From Halalkalibacterium ligniniphilum (GTDB lineage Bacteria; Bacillota; Bacilli; Bacillales; Bacillaceae_D): DNA of 64,000 nucleotides. The notes under the pieces were generated by a model. The model saw nothing but the letters and a program-made list of their open reading frames with translations. It had not been told where the DNA came from and did no database searches. Positions 16,340-24,560 of the stretch are shown here, one piece after another. How positions within the stretch are numbered: position 1 is the stretch's first letter; each line of letters begins with the position of its first letter. The stretch is from positions 62,001-126,000 of the forward strand of contig NZ_ANNK01000091.1 of NCBI RefSeq assembly GCF_000334155.1, read 5' to 3'. A program made the translations under genes and the position numbers.

Positions 16340-17674
16340 ATGCTTTCAAAAGAACAAAACGATTTATTAACAAAGACGAATGCAGACACACCGATGGGGA
16401 AGTTATTTAGAAGATATTGGATTCCAGCTATGATTTCAGACGAACTGCCAAAACCTGATTGTCCTCCAGTTAAAATTAAATTACTTGGAGAAGAGTTATT
16501 GGCCTTTCGTGATACAGAAGGAAAAGTAGGTTTGATCGACGAGTTTTGTCCTCATCGAAAAGTATCCTTATATTTTGGAAGAAATGAAGAGTGTGGCATT
16601 CGCTGTGTTTATCATGGATGGAAATTCGATGTAAATGGTGAATGTGTTGATATGCCATCTGAACCTCCATCAAGTAACTTTAAACATAAAGTACAGATTA
16701 AATCTTATCCGTGTCGAGAGCGCGGAGGAGTGATTTGGACGTATATGGGACCAGAAGAAGAAATGCCTGAGTTACCAGAACTGGAATGGAACTTAGTGCC
16801 TGATAATCACCGCTATATGACAAGGAAAATTCAATATAATAATTACTTCCAAGCGATAGAAGGCGGATTGGATTCAAGCCATATTTCTTTTCTACATCGC
16901 GGAGCAGGCGGTCAAGGGTTTATGGGTTTAAAAAAGACAGCTGCTAGTAAGGTGTCCAATTATTTAACGGGAGATACCGCTCCAAAATTTGAAGTGGAAA
17001 AAATGGATTACGGAATGCTCGTCGGCGCTAAACGACATGCAGAGAAAGGTAGTCTTTATTGGCGCATTACTCAATTCTTAATGCCATGGTACACAATGAT
17101 TCCTCCTTATGAAGACTCACCAAGAGGAGCACATGCCTGGGTCCCGATGGATGATGAACATGTGTATACATGGAATATAAATTGGAATCCTACTAGACCT
17201 TTAACAGACCATGAGCTTGAAATATTGAAGAGTGGCCGGGGCATTCATATGGAGCTTATTCCAGGTACATTGAGAGCAAAGCAAAATAAAGAAAACGACT
17301 ATTTAATTGACCGTGAATTACAAGCAAGTGGAAAATCATTTACTGGTATACACGGTATTCAAGCACAGGATAGTGCGGTGCAAGAAACTCAGGGAGCCAT
17401 CGTCGACCGAACAACAGAACGACTAGGCTCAAGTGATGCTGCAATCATTGCTGCAAGGAGAATGATGCTAAAAGCAGCACAGGATTTAGAAAAAGGGATT
17501 ACTCCTCCAGCATTAGACCCGTCCTCTCATCATGTAAGATCAGCTTCTGTCGTATTGCCAGAAGGAGTACCGTTTCAAGTAGGAGCTAAAGAGGTTTTGA
17601 CCTTTACAGATGAGGATTATATCCGAGATGAAGGCGCGCAAAATGTTGCAGCTGCTAATCAAGATAAAATTTAA
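16340..17674 (+). CDS. Rieske non-heme iron oxygenase alpha subunit
   Basis: This 444-residue terminal oxygenase has Rieske ligands Cys70, His72, Cys89 and His92 (FCPHRK...CVYHGW) and a mononuclear iron site in EGGLDSSHISFLHRG near residue 175. Length and the CPHR pattern recall the phthalate 4,5-dioxygenase / VanA-like O-demethylase branch of mono-component alpha subunits. Such enzymes hydroxylate or O-demethylate aromatic acids using O2. No ferredoxin-reductase gene is nearby, so electrons must come from a partner encoded elsewhere. The ATG follows GAGGAGGAG. Operon with the dehydrogenase and UbiD genes; substrate unknown. Confidence 0.9.
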   Translation: MLSKEQNDLLTKTNADTPMGKLFRRYWIPAMISDELPKPDCPPVKIKLLGEELLAFRDTEGKVGLIDEFCPHRKVSLYFGRNEECGIRCVYHGWKFDVNGECVDMPSEPPSSNFKHKVQIKSYPCRERGGVIWTYMGPEEEMPELPELEWNLVPDNHRYMTRKIQYNNYFQAIEGGLDSSHISFLHRGAGGQGFMGLKKTAASKVSNYLTGDTAPKFEVEKMDYGMLVGAKRHAEKGSLYWRITQFLMPWYTMIPPYEDSPRGAHAWVPMDDEHVYTWNINWNPTRPLTDHELEILKSGRGIHMELIPGTLRAKQNKENDYLIDRELQASGKSFTGIHGIQAQDSAVQETQGAIVDRTTERLGSSDAAIIAARRMMLKAAQDLEKGITPPALDPSSHHVRSASVVLPEGVPFQVGAKEVLTFTDEDYIRDEGAQNVAAANQDKI

Positions 17675-17724
17675 CCAAAGTGTTGAATGAAAACGCTTAT
17701 AAAAGCGAAGGAGGAGAGATCTCT

Positions 17725-18819
17725 TTGTCACAAAAAGTATTTGCAGCTGTTCAGTCAGGCGAAAAACAGACCAAAGTGAAAACATTTGATTTGCCTAAAG
17801 TTGCCGATGATGCCGGTTTACTGAGAGTTGAAGTTTCAGGAGTTTGCGGTAGCGATTGGCCTGATTATAAGAAATATATAGGTGATAGAATACTTGGTCA
17901 TGAAGTCGTTGGCTATATTGAAAAAATCGGGAGGTTTGCTGAACAACGTTGGGGTCTAAAAAAAGGTGACAGGGTAGCACTTGAGGAGTATTTACCTTGC
18001 GGACACTGTAATCGTTGCCGGTCTGGCGAATTTCGTTTATGCGCAGCAACTGATAAATGGAATGGTGGCATCCGTTTTGGATTTACGACTATATCTGAAG
18101 CCCCTTCATTATGGGGCGGTTATAGTCAATATCTCTATTTACACCCAAACTCTGTCTTTCACAAAGTACCGGAACATATTCCGGCTAATCAGGCAGCATT
18201 AGCATTACCGTTGGGGAATGGAATTGAATGGGCAGTGAATGAAGGTGGAGCTGGCCCTGGAAAAACTGTATTAATTCAAGGGCCAGGACAGCAAGGGCTT
18301 AGCTGTGTACTCGCAGCAAAACAGGCAGGTGCAGATTGTATTATTATCAGTGGTTTGTCAGCTGATGAAGAAAGGTTCAAGCTCGCTAAAAAATTTGGAG
18401 CAGATTTTACGATTGATGTTCAAAAAGAAGACATTTTTAAACGGGTGAAAGAGATTACTGGGGGAGAAATGGCCGATCTCATCATCGATGTTGCTTCTGG
18501 CGGACCTGCCACCGTAACTGCAGCCATCGACTTAGTAAAAATACGAGGAACCATAATTTTAGCAGGAAAAAAGCATCAGGAAATCCCTGAATTCTATAGT
18601 GATAAATTAATTTCTAAATATATTACCATGAAGGGGGTTCGGGGGCATAGCTATCAAGCGGTTGAGCGGGCAATCCAACTTATCGCATCTGGGAAATACC
18701 CACTTAACGAAATGTGTACACACCACTTTGGTTTAAATGAAGTAGATAAAGCGTTGAAAACAGTTGGTGGTGAAGGAGAAGATGGAGCCATTCACGTAAC
18801 TGTAAACCCATGGAATTAA
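17725..18819 (+). CDS. Zinc-dependent alcohol dehydrogenase (MDR family)
   Basis: This 364-residue medium-chain dehydrogenase starts at TTG 17725 behind GGAGGAG; the upstream open codons from 17680 contain that site. Catalytic zinc region: SGVCGSDWPDYK and GHEVVG (GDRILGHEVVGYI), structural zinc Cys set LPCGHCNRCRSGEFRLC, and a Rossmann fold with QGPGQQGLSCVLAAKQAGAD. This family oxidises secondary or aryl alcohols with NAD(P)+. It lies between the Rieske and UbiD genes, so it probably oxidises a pathway alcohol or cis-diol-derived intermediate. Confidence 0.88.
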   Translation: MSQKVFAAVQSGEKQTKVKTFDLPKVADDAGLLRVEVSGVCGSDWPDYKKYIGDRILGHEVVGYIEKIGRFAEQRWGLKKGDRVALEEYLPCGHCNRCRSGEFRLCAATDKWNGGIRFGFTTISEAPSLWGGYSQYLYLHPNSVFHKVPEHIPANQAALALPLGNGIEWAVNEGGAGPGKTVLIQGPGQQGLSCVLAAKQAGADCIIISGLSADEERFKLAKKFGADFTIDVQKEDIFKRVKEITGGEMADLIIDVASGGPATVTAAIDLVKIRGTIILAGKKHQEIPEFYSDKLISKYITMKGVRGHSYQAVERAIQLIASGKYPLNEMCTHHFGLNEVDKALKTVGGEGEDGAIHVTVNPWN

Positions 18820-18853
18820 TAGTAATTCTATCTTATATAAGGAGATGTTACAT

Positions 18854-20254
18854 TTGGGCAAAAGCTTGCAAAGTTACTTAGAAGACTTAAAAAATGCCGA
18901 ATCACAAGAATTAGTTGAGATTAACCGTGGCGTTGTTCCTCATAAATTTGAAGTAACAGCACTATTAGAGCATATGGACCAAAAAGGTGACACTCGAATT
19001 CCTTGGTTCCGGTCTGTTGTTAACAATCATGATCATCCGACAGATATGACGGTTGTATCAAATATCTTTGGTACGAGAGAAAGAATTGGTCAGCAACTAG
19101 GCGGTGAAGCTCTAAAAGGTGGTATGGCTGTCAGCATGGAATATGCGAAACGAGAGCTTGAAAAGATTGATCCAGTCTTACTTTCTTCCAATGAAGCACC
19201 AGTAAAATATGAGATCAAAAAAGGAAAGGACATCGACCTTAAAGAACTACCAATCGTCAGACATTATGAAATGGATTTAAGCCCCGTGTTAACGATGATG
19301 CTTGTCATGAAAGATCCAGATGAAGGATTTTATGATGTTTCCTTTACAAAGGTATTTCCTAAAGGTCCTGATAAGGCGGGAGTATCCATTCATTCACCGC
19401 ACCTAGAACGAATATTAACTCGATATGAAGAGCGCGGTGAAGCTGCACCTGTTGTCAGTATCATCGGTCACCACCCTGCTTTCACATTAGGAGCAGCAGC
19501 TCGCGTCCCTTTCGGAAATGATGATTATGCAACAATTGGTGCGTTTCTTCAAGAACCAGTTCGCCTTGTGCCAAGTGAGACATGGGGAGAGGACTTTTTA
19601 GTACCTGCTGATGCGGAATTCTTAATTGAGGGAGTTATACAGCCTGGAGCAAAAACAATTGTTGACCCTTTTGGAGAAGTAACGAGAGATTATCAACCGC
19701 AATGTTTGCGTCAACTAATGGATGTTACGGCAATTACAAAGCGAGAGAATGCGATTTTACAAGACATTTTTTCAGGCCATCCAGAACATTGGTTGTTAGG
19801 GGGCATTGCGAAAGAAGGCGGCCTTTTTAACATGCTACAAAAACAGTTTGGAAATGTTACAAGTGTGAAAATGCCATTTTCAGGTTGCTGCCGTCTAGAG
19901 TGTTTTATTTCAATTAAAAAACGAACAGAGGATGAACCTTTTAATGTGGCAATGGCGGCATTTGGTTTTGATTCACAGCTCCAATATATTACCATCGTGG
20001 ATGATGACATTAATACGTTTAATGAATTGGATGTTCGCTGGGCGGCTGTCAACTATGTAAACCCTGACCGCGACATTCAAAAAATCCGCGCCCGCAATCA
20101 CTTCTATAATGCAGGAGCCGGTTGGAAAGTAATGATTGATGCTACAAAACAAACCGTTGTACCATCACCAACTAGATTCCGAGTACCCCCAGAAGTTATG
20201 GAAAGAATGAAATTAGATGATTACATTAGTGGAAAACAAGGTGTTACGAATTAA
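18854..20254 (+). CDS. UbiD-family prenyl-FMN-dependent decarboxylase
   Basis: This 466-residue protein reversibly decarboxylates an aromatic or alpha,beta-unsaturated acid using prenylated FMN and Mn2+. Seen: RGVVPHKFEVTALLEHM early, a central SIHSPHLERILTRYEERGEA, and the catalytic-type block VDPFGEVTRDYQPQ near residue 272 with acidic residues. TTG 18854 is the likely start, nine bases after AAGGAG. An ATG at 18845 overlaps the ribosome site. It needs the UbiX product at 11371 and is followed by a small zinc-ribbon gene, as bsdC is followed by bsdD in B. subtilis. Cluster context suggests hydroxybenzoate- or phthalate-like substrates. Confidence 0.9.
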   Translation: MGKSLQSYLEDLKNAESQELVEINRGVVPHKFEVTALLEHMDQKGDTRIPWFRSVVNNHDHPTDMTVVSNIFGTRERIGQQLGGEALKGGMAVSMEYAKRELEKIDPVLLSSNEAPVKYEIKKGKDIDLKELPIVRHYEMDLSPVLTMMLVMKDPDEGFYDVSFTKVFPKGPDKAGVSIHSPHLERILTRYEERGEAAPVVSIIGHHPAFTLGAAARVPFGNDDYATIGAFLQEPVRLVPSETWGEDFLVPADAEFLIEGVIQPGAKTIVDPFGEVTRDYQPQCLRQLMDVTAITKRENAILQDIFSGHPEHWLLGGIAKEGGLFNMLQKQFGNVTSVKMPFSGCCRLECFISIKKRTEDEPFNVAMAAFGFDSQLQYITIVDDDINTFNELDVRWAAVNYVNPDRDIQKIRARNHFYNAGAGWKVMIDATKQTVVPSPTRFRVPPEVMERMKLDDYISGKQGVTN

Positions 20255-20280
20255 AGTTAATTTAAATGGGAGGAGATTGA

Positions 20281-20457
20281 ATGGGTAAAGGTGGAAATTT
20301 AGGTGATAGTATTTTGTGGGTTAATTGTGTATCTTGTTCAGGAAGTTTTTATTGTGAACTTGACTTACTGCATATGGATGTTCATCTAATTTGTCCGTTT
20401 TGCGAAACAGAATTTTTAGCTAAAGCTGGTGCCCAAAAAGAAAGTACGGCTAATTAA
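20281..20457 (+). CDS. 58-residue zinc-ribbon protein, probable UbiD partner
   Basis: ATG 20281 follows GGGAGGAG and encodes 58 residues with two Cys pairs, CVSC near residue 16 and CPFC near 40, separated by about 20 residues, a zinc-ribbon layout. It is 26 bases after the UbiD gene and ends 16 bases before a terminator, so it closes the operon. BsdD/VdcD of hydroxyarylic acid decarboxylase systems are similar small Cys-pair proteins next to UbiD, but I do not see clear sequence identity to them. Probable role: accessory or stabilising subunit of the decarboxylase. Confidence 0.75.
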   Translation: MGKGGNLGDSILWVNCVSCSGSFYCELDLLHMDVHLICPFCETEFLAKAGAQKESTAN

Positions 20458-20473
20458 ATGAATGAACGTAATA

Positions 20474-20500
20474 GAGCCTCCTCTAATGAGGGGGTTTTTA
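20474..20500 (+). terminator. Terminator closing the aromatic-acid operon
   Basis: CCTCCTC pairs with GAGGGGG over a four-base loop, followed by TTTTT. Confidence 0.7.
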
Positions 20501-20524
20501 ACTAAATGTTGGAGGGTGGTTTTC

Positions 20525-20764
20525 TTGATTAAGCAGCATAATGAAACGAATGAAATGCTTAGCTATTTTAGTGGAAAAACCATTGCAATCATTGGATATG
20601 ATGAACAAGGGTATCAGCATGCAAAAACGTTAAGCGAGCATAATATTGAAATCCTCGTCGTTTTAAGAGAAGGTACTCCTGTTGATCATTGGAGAGAAGA
20701 AGGCTTCGATGTTGTCTCAGTCTGGGAAGCTGTTGACAGAGCTCAAATATTGCAAGTTTGGTAA
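20525..20764 (+). pseudogene. Truncated ketol-acid reductoisomerase-like fragment
   Basis: This 79-codon frame from TTG 20525 (ribosome site GGAGGGTGG) reads YFSGKTIAIIGYDEQGYQHA, VLREGTPVDHWREEGFDVVS and VWEAVDRAQI. These match the NADP-binding N-terminus of IlvC (GYGxQGxxxA fold, REG-W-GF-V-EAV). The usual GYG is GYD here and the catalytic knotted domain is absent, so it cannot be an active reductoisomerase. Confidence 0.75.
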
Positions 20765-20839
20765 AAAGAAAGAAACGTTTCAAAGAAAACTGATAAGTAA
20801 ATACATTAATAAATCTAGTCACCTGTCGTTACTGGTGTC

Positions 20840-20989
20840 TGTTATTAATAAAGACAAGGTTACATTTTTGCGAATAAACCTAAAATTGAAGCGGTTGAAA
20901 CCATGATTACTGGTTTAGGAGGGAACGGAATGAGTTATCTGCCCAAGCAATTAGAACTAATTCTTAAAGAAGATAGTTATATGTGTTAA
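20840..20989 (+). pseudogene. Unidentified decayed remnant
   Basis: One frame reads YIFANKPKIEAVETMITGLG then GNGMSYLPKQLELILKEDSY to a stop at 20989. It is not in frame with the IlvC-like piece and resembles no family I can name. The rest of 20765-21180 shows nothing. Confidence 0.25.
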
Positions 20990-21191
20990 AGAGACTATAT
21001 TGGATTGTTAGCTAGTTGTAACGTTTCAATTTAATAGCGCTTCGTTTTTTCCTAAAATATGCTTTGTAACAATCGTTCGTATTACCATTAATCCTTTAAC
21101 CTCTTTATATGTTGTTCATCATTTTAATAAAGCCCACTCTTTTTCTAGTTTATTTCATAAAATAAGGAGAAAAAGAAAGGGTGTGTTTATC

Positions 21192-21569
21192 ATGATTACT
21201 GTTCCTGTTACTGGATTGTTGTACGATGCTTATGATGAAGCATCTTATCATTCTCATAATCTTTATATTACGACATGGGATGGTCAACCCGTTCACTCTC
21301 ATCATATTAAGGGGATTACTTCATTTGATGTAGGACATGAACATCGCTACAGTGGGACAACCGAGCGAGCACCAAGTGGCATTTCACATACCCATCGTTA
21401 TTTTACTTATACCACTATTAACAGCGGCCACAAACATGTCATTAAGGGTGTGACAGGACCAGATATTCCTCTTCCTGGTGGGGGACATTACCATGAATTC
21501 AGTGGCGTAACCACTGTTGACGGGGCAACCCCCCATAGACATCAGTACAGCGGTCGTACAAGTATGTGA
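21192..21569 (+). CDS. ymaF: YmaF family protein
   Basis: This 125-residue protein is very rich in His arranged in short repeats: YHSHNLYITTWDGQPVHSHH, VGHEHRYSGTT, SHTHRYFTYT, SGHKHVIKGVT, GHYHEFSGVTT and PHRHQYSGRT. The repeated GH-H-Y/F-SG-T unit is characteristic of YmaF of Bacillus. The HxH pairs could bind metal ions such as Ni, Zn or Cu; the biological role is not established. GTG 21183 is an alternative start. Monocistronic, followed by a repeat element. Confidence 0.8.
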   Translation: MITVPVTGLLYDAYDEASYHSHNLYITTWDGQPVHSHHIKGITSFDVGHEHRYSGTTERAPSGISHTHRYFTYTTINSGHKHVIKGVTGPDIPLPGGGHYHEFSGVTTVDGATPHRHQYSGRTSM

Positions 21570-21661
21570 CACTTTCTCAAAAGGAAAAATCCAAGTCATC
21601 TTTATTATGAACAATTGCAATAAAAATTTACTAATTCATTCAAAAATAATGATTAAAACAA

Positions 21662-21889
21662 GAGGCTGGGACAAACTTACGTGATGATTGAAAATGTGAA
21701 CAATGCACAACCTTAGCGGAGGAAATATAGCGGGATCAAAGGCAAGGGTGAGACCCCACAGTGCGAAAAGCACGCGGAGGCTCACTAGCCGCCCGCGGAA
21801 AGCGAAGTATATTTCCGAAGCGAAGGCTATGTATCAACGATCATGACGTTCGCATTTCTCATCAATAAAAACTCTTTTGTCCCAGCCCC
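21662..21889 (+). repeat. MITE-like repeat family A, copy 1
   Basis: This 228-base element has terminal inverted repeats (GGCTGGGACAAA and TTTGTCCCAGCC). Internal landmarks: AACAATGCACAACCTTAGCG, CCGCCCGCGGAAAGCGAAGT and CGATCATGACGTTCG. It is near identical in layout to copy 2 at 31084-31310 and contains no gene. Confidence 0.85.
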
Positions 21890-22067
21890 TTTTCCTTGTT
21901 ATTTACTCATTAAAAAAATAGACTATTTTAAAATATCGCTTGCTCCATTCATATCCATTTAGATTTTACCTTAATGTTATTATATACTAAGAAAATCAAA
22001 TGAAAATCTTCATAAACAGTATTTATCTTTTACATTATGATTAACTTTGCGTAGAGGAGGTCATTCA

Positions 22068-22832
22068 ATGAATCTCAATGAACAAGTTGTATTGGTTACC
22101 GGGGCAAGCCGGGGACTAGGAGCTGCAATTGCTAAGGCTTTTGGGCGAGAAGGGGCAAAGGTTGTTATCAATTATTTTAACAGTGAAAAACAAGCTGCGG
22201 AGGTTGTTGAAAGCATTGGAAATGAACATGCGATTGCTCTTCGTGCTGATGTTAGAAATCAAGAAGAAGTAATAAACATGTTTGAAATGGCAAAAAATCA
22301 TTTTGGAAAACCGATTACAACTGTCGTGAACAACGCCTTGATCAATTTTAAATTTGATGCTGCAAATAAGAAAAATGCTGAAACAATCAATTGGGAGGAT
22401 TTCCAAACCCAATTTGAAGGGAGTGTAAAAGCGTCGTTACATACTGTACAAGCGGGTATAAAGGATATGGCTGAGTTGAATTTTGGTCGTATTATTAACA
22501 TCGGAACAAATTTGTTTCAAAATCCTGTTGTAGCCTATCACGATTACAATACGAGCAAAGCGGCACTCCTTAGCTTTACGAGAAACATGGCACGGGAGTT
22601 AGGTGAAAAGGGGATTACTGTTAACATGGTATCAGGTGGATTGTTAGAAAAAACGGATGCAAGCTCTGCAACACCAGATGAAGTCTTTGAAATCATCAAG
22701 GAAAACACTCCCCTAAAAAAAATAACAAGCCCAGAAGATGTTGCAGATACGGTGTTGTTTTTTGCTTCACCATGGAGCCGTTCAGTGACTGGACAGAACT
22801 TGGTCGTTGATGGCGGCTTAGTAATGGACTAA
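22068..22832 (+). CDS. Short-chain dehydrogenase/reductase (FabG-like)
   Basis: This 254-residue Rossmann-fold oxidoreductase starts at ATG 22068 behind AGAGGAGG. Cofactor motif VTGASRGLGAAIAKAFG at the N-terminus; NN/A motif VVNNALINF; catalytic YNTSK (YxxxK). Thirteen residues before the catalytic Tyr, where classical SDRs have Ser, this protein has Thr (GTNLFQNPVVAYHDY). The C-terminus GQNLVVDGGLVMD is typical of 3-oxoacyl-ACP-reductase-like members. NADP(H) preference is likely but not proven. Monocistronic; substrate unknown. Confidence 0.9.
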   Translation: MNLNEQVVLVTGASRGLGAAIAKAFGREGAKVVINYFNSEKQAAEVVESIGNEHAIALRADVRNQEEVINMFEMAKNHFGKPITTVVNNALINFKFDAANKKNAETINWEDFQTQFEGSVKASLHTVQAGIKDMAELNFGRIINIGTNLFQNPVVAYHDYNTSKAALLSFTRNMARELGEKGITVNMVSGGLLEKTDASSATPDEVFEIIKENTPLKKITSPEDVADTVLFFASPWSRSVTGQNLVVDGGLVMD

Positions 22833-22920
22833 CTTTTTTCTTTTATATCGTTTTAAGAGGATTCGATAATCAGACGCATAACCCATCCTAAATAGCTGAA
22901 CACTAAACATAACCATTCAT

Positions 22921-23057
22921 GAGCAGTTGGCTCTCTCCAAAGTGGATGATAACGAGTTCGACCGGTCACAGAGCAGCCTTTAATGAAGGAGTATGAGCGG
23001 AAGTGCTTCTTTGACACTTCTCCTTGAACTGAAGCGCCGCCCCCTTTTCAGAGAAAA
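22921..23057 (+). repeat. Interspersed repeat family B, copy 2
   Basis: This copy has the block order of the 4901 element: GAGCAGTTGGCTCTCTCC, GTGGATGATAACGAGTTCGA, TAATGAAGGAGTATGAGCGG, GAACTGAAGCGCCGCCCCC and TTTTCAGAGAAAA. It ends just before the sspH ribosome site, as copy 1 ends just before a gene. Confidence 0.7.
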
Positions 23058-23083
23058 AATTTTATTGATAAGGAGCTATTTGT

Positions 23084-23275
23084 ATGGACTTAAAAAGAGC
23101 GTCTCAAATTATTTCCTCACCTAAAGAAATTGAAGTCACGTATCACGGAGTCCCTGTTCGGCTCATACACACAAATCAGAAGACCAACACCGTCTCCGTT
23201 AAAACAGATCCAAATTCTAATGATATTATGGTTCTTCCTGTAGAAGAATTGGAAGAGGGGGAAAGCAGAGAGTGA
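23084..23275 (+). CDS. sspH: H-type small acid-soluble spore protein
   Basis: This 63-residue protein shows the SspH pattern: MDLKRASQIISSPKEIEVTY, HGVPVRLIHTN and an acidic C-terminus (VEELEEGESRE). Minor SASPs are made in the forespore under SigG/SigF and are degraded at germination; they contribute modestly to spore properties. ATG follows AAGGAGC. This gene confirms a spore-forming host. Confidence 0.9.
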   Translation: MDLKRASQIISSPKEIEVTYHGVPVRLIHTNQKTNTVSVKTDPNSNDIMVLPVEELEEGESRE

Positions 23276-23347
23276 ATTAAAACTCAGGAAATATGTTACA
23301 GCTTGAACGAAAAATCTATAAATGTTCAGTAGAAAGTGGGATGATGA

Positions 23348-24247
23348 ATGACTCCACTTGATGAAAGTAAAATCATGAAAATTAAGACTCGATTAAATAA
23401 ACACCCTGTGACATTGCCAGATGGCACTCCTGTTCCTTGCTTAGGTCAAGGAACTTGGTACATGGGAGAAGATCCAAAAGCGAAAGCCCAGGAGATAAAA
23501 GCATTACAGCTTGGCATTGAGCTTGGTATGACGCTCATTGACACAGCAGAAATGTATGGTAATGGGGGCTCAGAACGATTGGTCGGTGAGGCAATCAAGG
23601 GGCTTAGGAATGATGTATTCTTAGTTTCAAAAGTATACCCACATAATGCAGGGTTAGAAAAGATCTCAACTGCTTGTGAGAACAGTTTAAAAAGGCTAGG
23701 GACCGATCGTTTGGATTTATATCTTCTCCATTGGATAGGAGGTATTCCATTAGAGGAAACGGTTGAAGGCATGGAAAAACTAAAAAAAGACGGTAAAATT
23801 TTACGATGGGGTGTCTCTAATTTCGATACTGATGATATGAAAGAGTTGTGGCGCACGAAGGATGGGGTAAATTGCGTGACAAACCAAGTATTATATCATC
23901 TAGGATCGCGAGGCATTGATTTTGATTTGTTACCTTGGCAACAAGAGCGCCATCTACCGATTATGGCGTATAGTCCTCTTGCTCATGGAGGGGCTTTAAG
24001 AAAGCAATTAGCCGATGATCCAGTTGTTACTGACGTTGCTGCTAACTATAACGTCACACCCTTGCAAATTGCTCTGGCCTGGACAATTCGCACGAATCAA
24101 GTCATAGCAATCCCAAAAGCCGTTCAGGTACAGCATGTAATTGAAAATGCTGAAGCCGGGACCATTGAATTGACTACAGAAGACTTAATTCGCCTTGAAC
24201 AGGTTTTTCCAAAACCGACACGAAAAATGCCTTTGGATATTATTTGA
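23348..24247 (+). CDS. Aldo/keto reductase
   Basis: This 299-residue (beta/alpha)8-barrel NADPH-dependent reductase has the catalytic set Asp and Tyr in LIDTAEMYGNGGSE, Lys in VFLVSKVYP and His in LYLLHWIGG. C-terminal NADPH site: AIPKAVQVQHVIENA (IPK...H-ENA). It probably reduces aldehydes or small ketones; physiological substrate unknown. A GTG/ATG cluster at 23337-23348 leaves the start slightly uncertain. Monocistronic. Confidence 0.9.
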   Translation: MTPLDESKIMKIKTRLNKHPVTLPDGTPVPCLGQGTWYMGEDPKAKAQEIKALQLGIELGMTLIDTAEMYGNGGSERLVGEAIKGLRNDVFLVSKVYPHNAGLEKISTACENSLKRLGTDRLDLYLLHWIGGIPLEETVEGMEKLKKDGKILRWGVSNFDTDDMKELWRTKDGVNCVTNQVLYHLGSRGIDFDLLPWQQERHLPIMAYSPLAHGGALRKQLADDPVVTDVAANYNVTPLQIALAWTIRTNQVIAIPKAVQVQHVIENAEAGTIELTTEDLIRLEQVFPKPTRKMPLDII

Positions 24248-24271
24248 AAGGGCGTATAGTCTCCAATTCGG

Positions 24272-24535
24272 TTAAATATCGTATAGGTTTTGGGGGATGT
24301 TTCCCTTCAGCTTGGCTTCAATGGATTCTCCATTCTTAGCTTGAACATAATCGCTATATATGGGAGTTACAGCAAGCCCTTTCAAACTTAAGTAGGTAAC
24401 AGATACATAGTTGTTAATTTAGAAGATACTTTTTAAAGCTGTAAAATCAGCAAAACTGTAAAGAAATACATTCATATCAGGATTGCCGAGTTTCCCACTA
24501 GGTGATAGAATGTCCATTGTAGGAATCAAATGACA
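24272..24535 (-). pseudogene. Decayed minus-strand remnant, family not recognised
   Basis: The minus strand reads TMDILSPSGKLGNPDMNVFL and YSFADFTALKSIF, then a stop. Further on it reads LSLKGLAVTPIYSDYVQAKN and GESIEAKLKGNIPQNLYDI before TAA at 24272. Two protein-like stretches in different frames suggest a broken gene. No family recognised. This accounts for the roughly 310 bases between the reductase and ppaC. Confidence 0.35.
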
Positions 24536-24560
24536 ATACTCATTAAAAGGGAGTGGAATG

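Noticed and set aside
21384-21620. Minus-strand frame opposite ymaF
   Set aside because: Shadow of a repetitive plus-strand gene.
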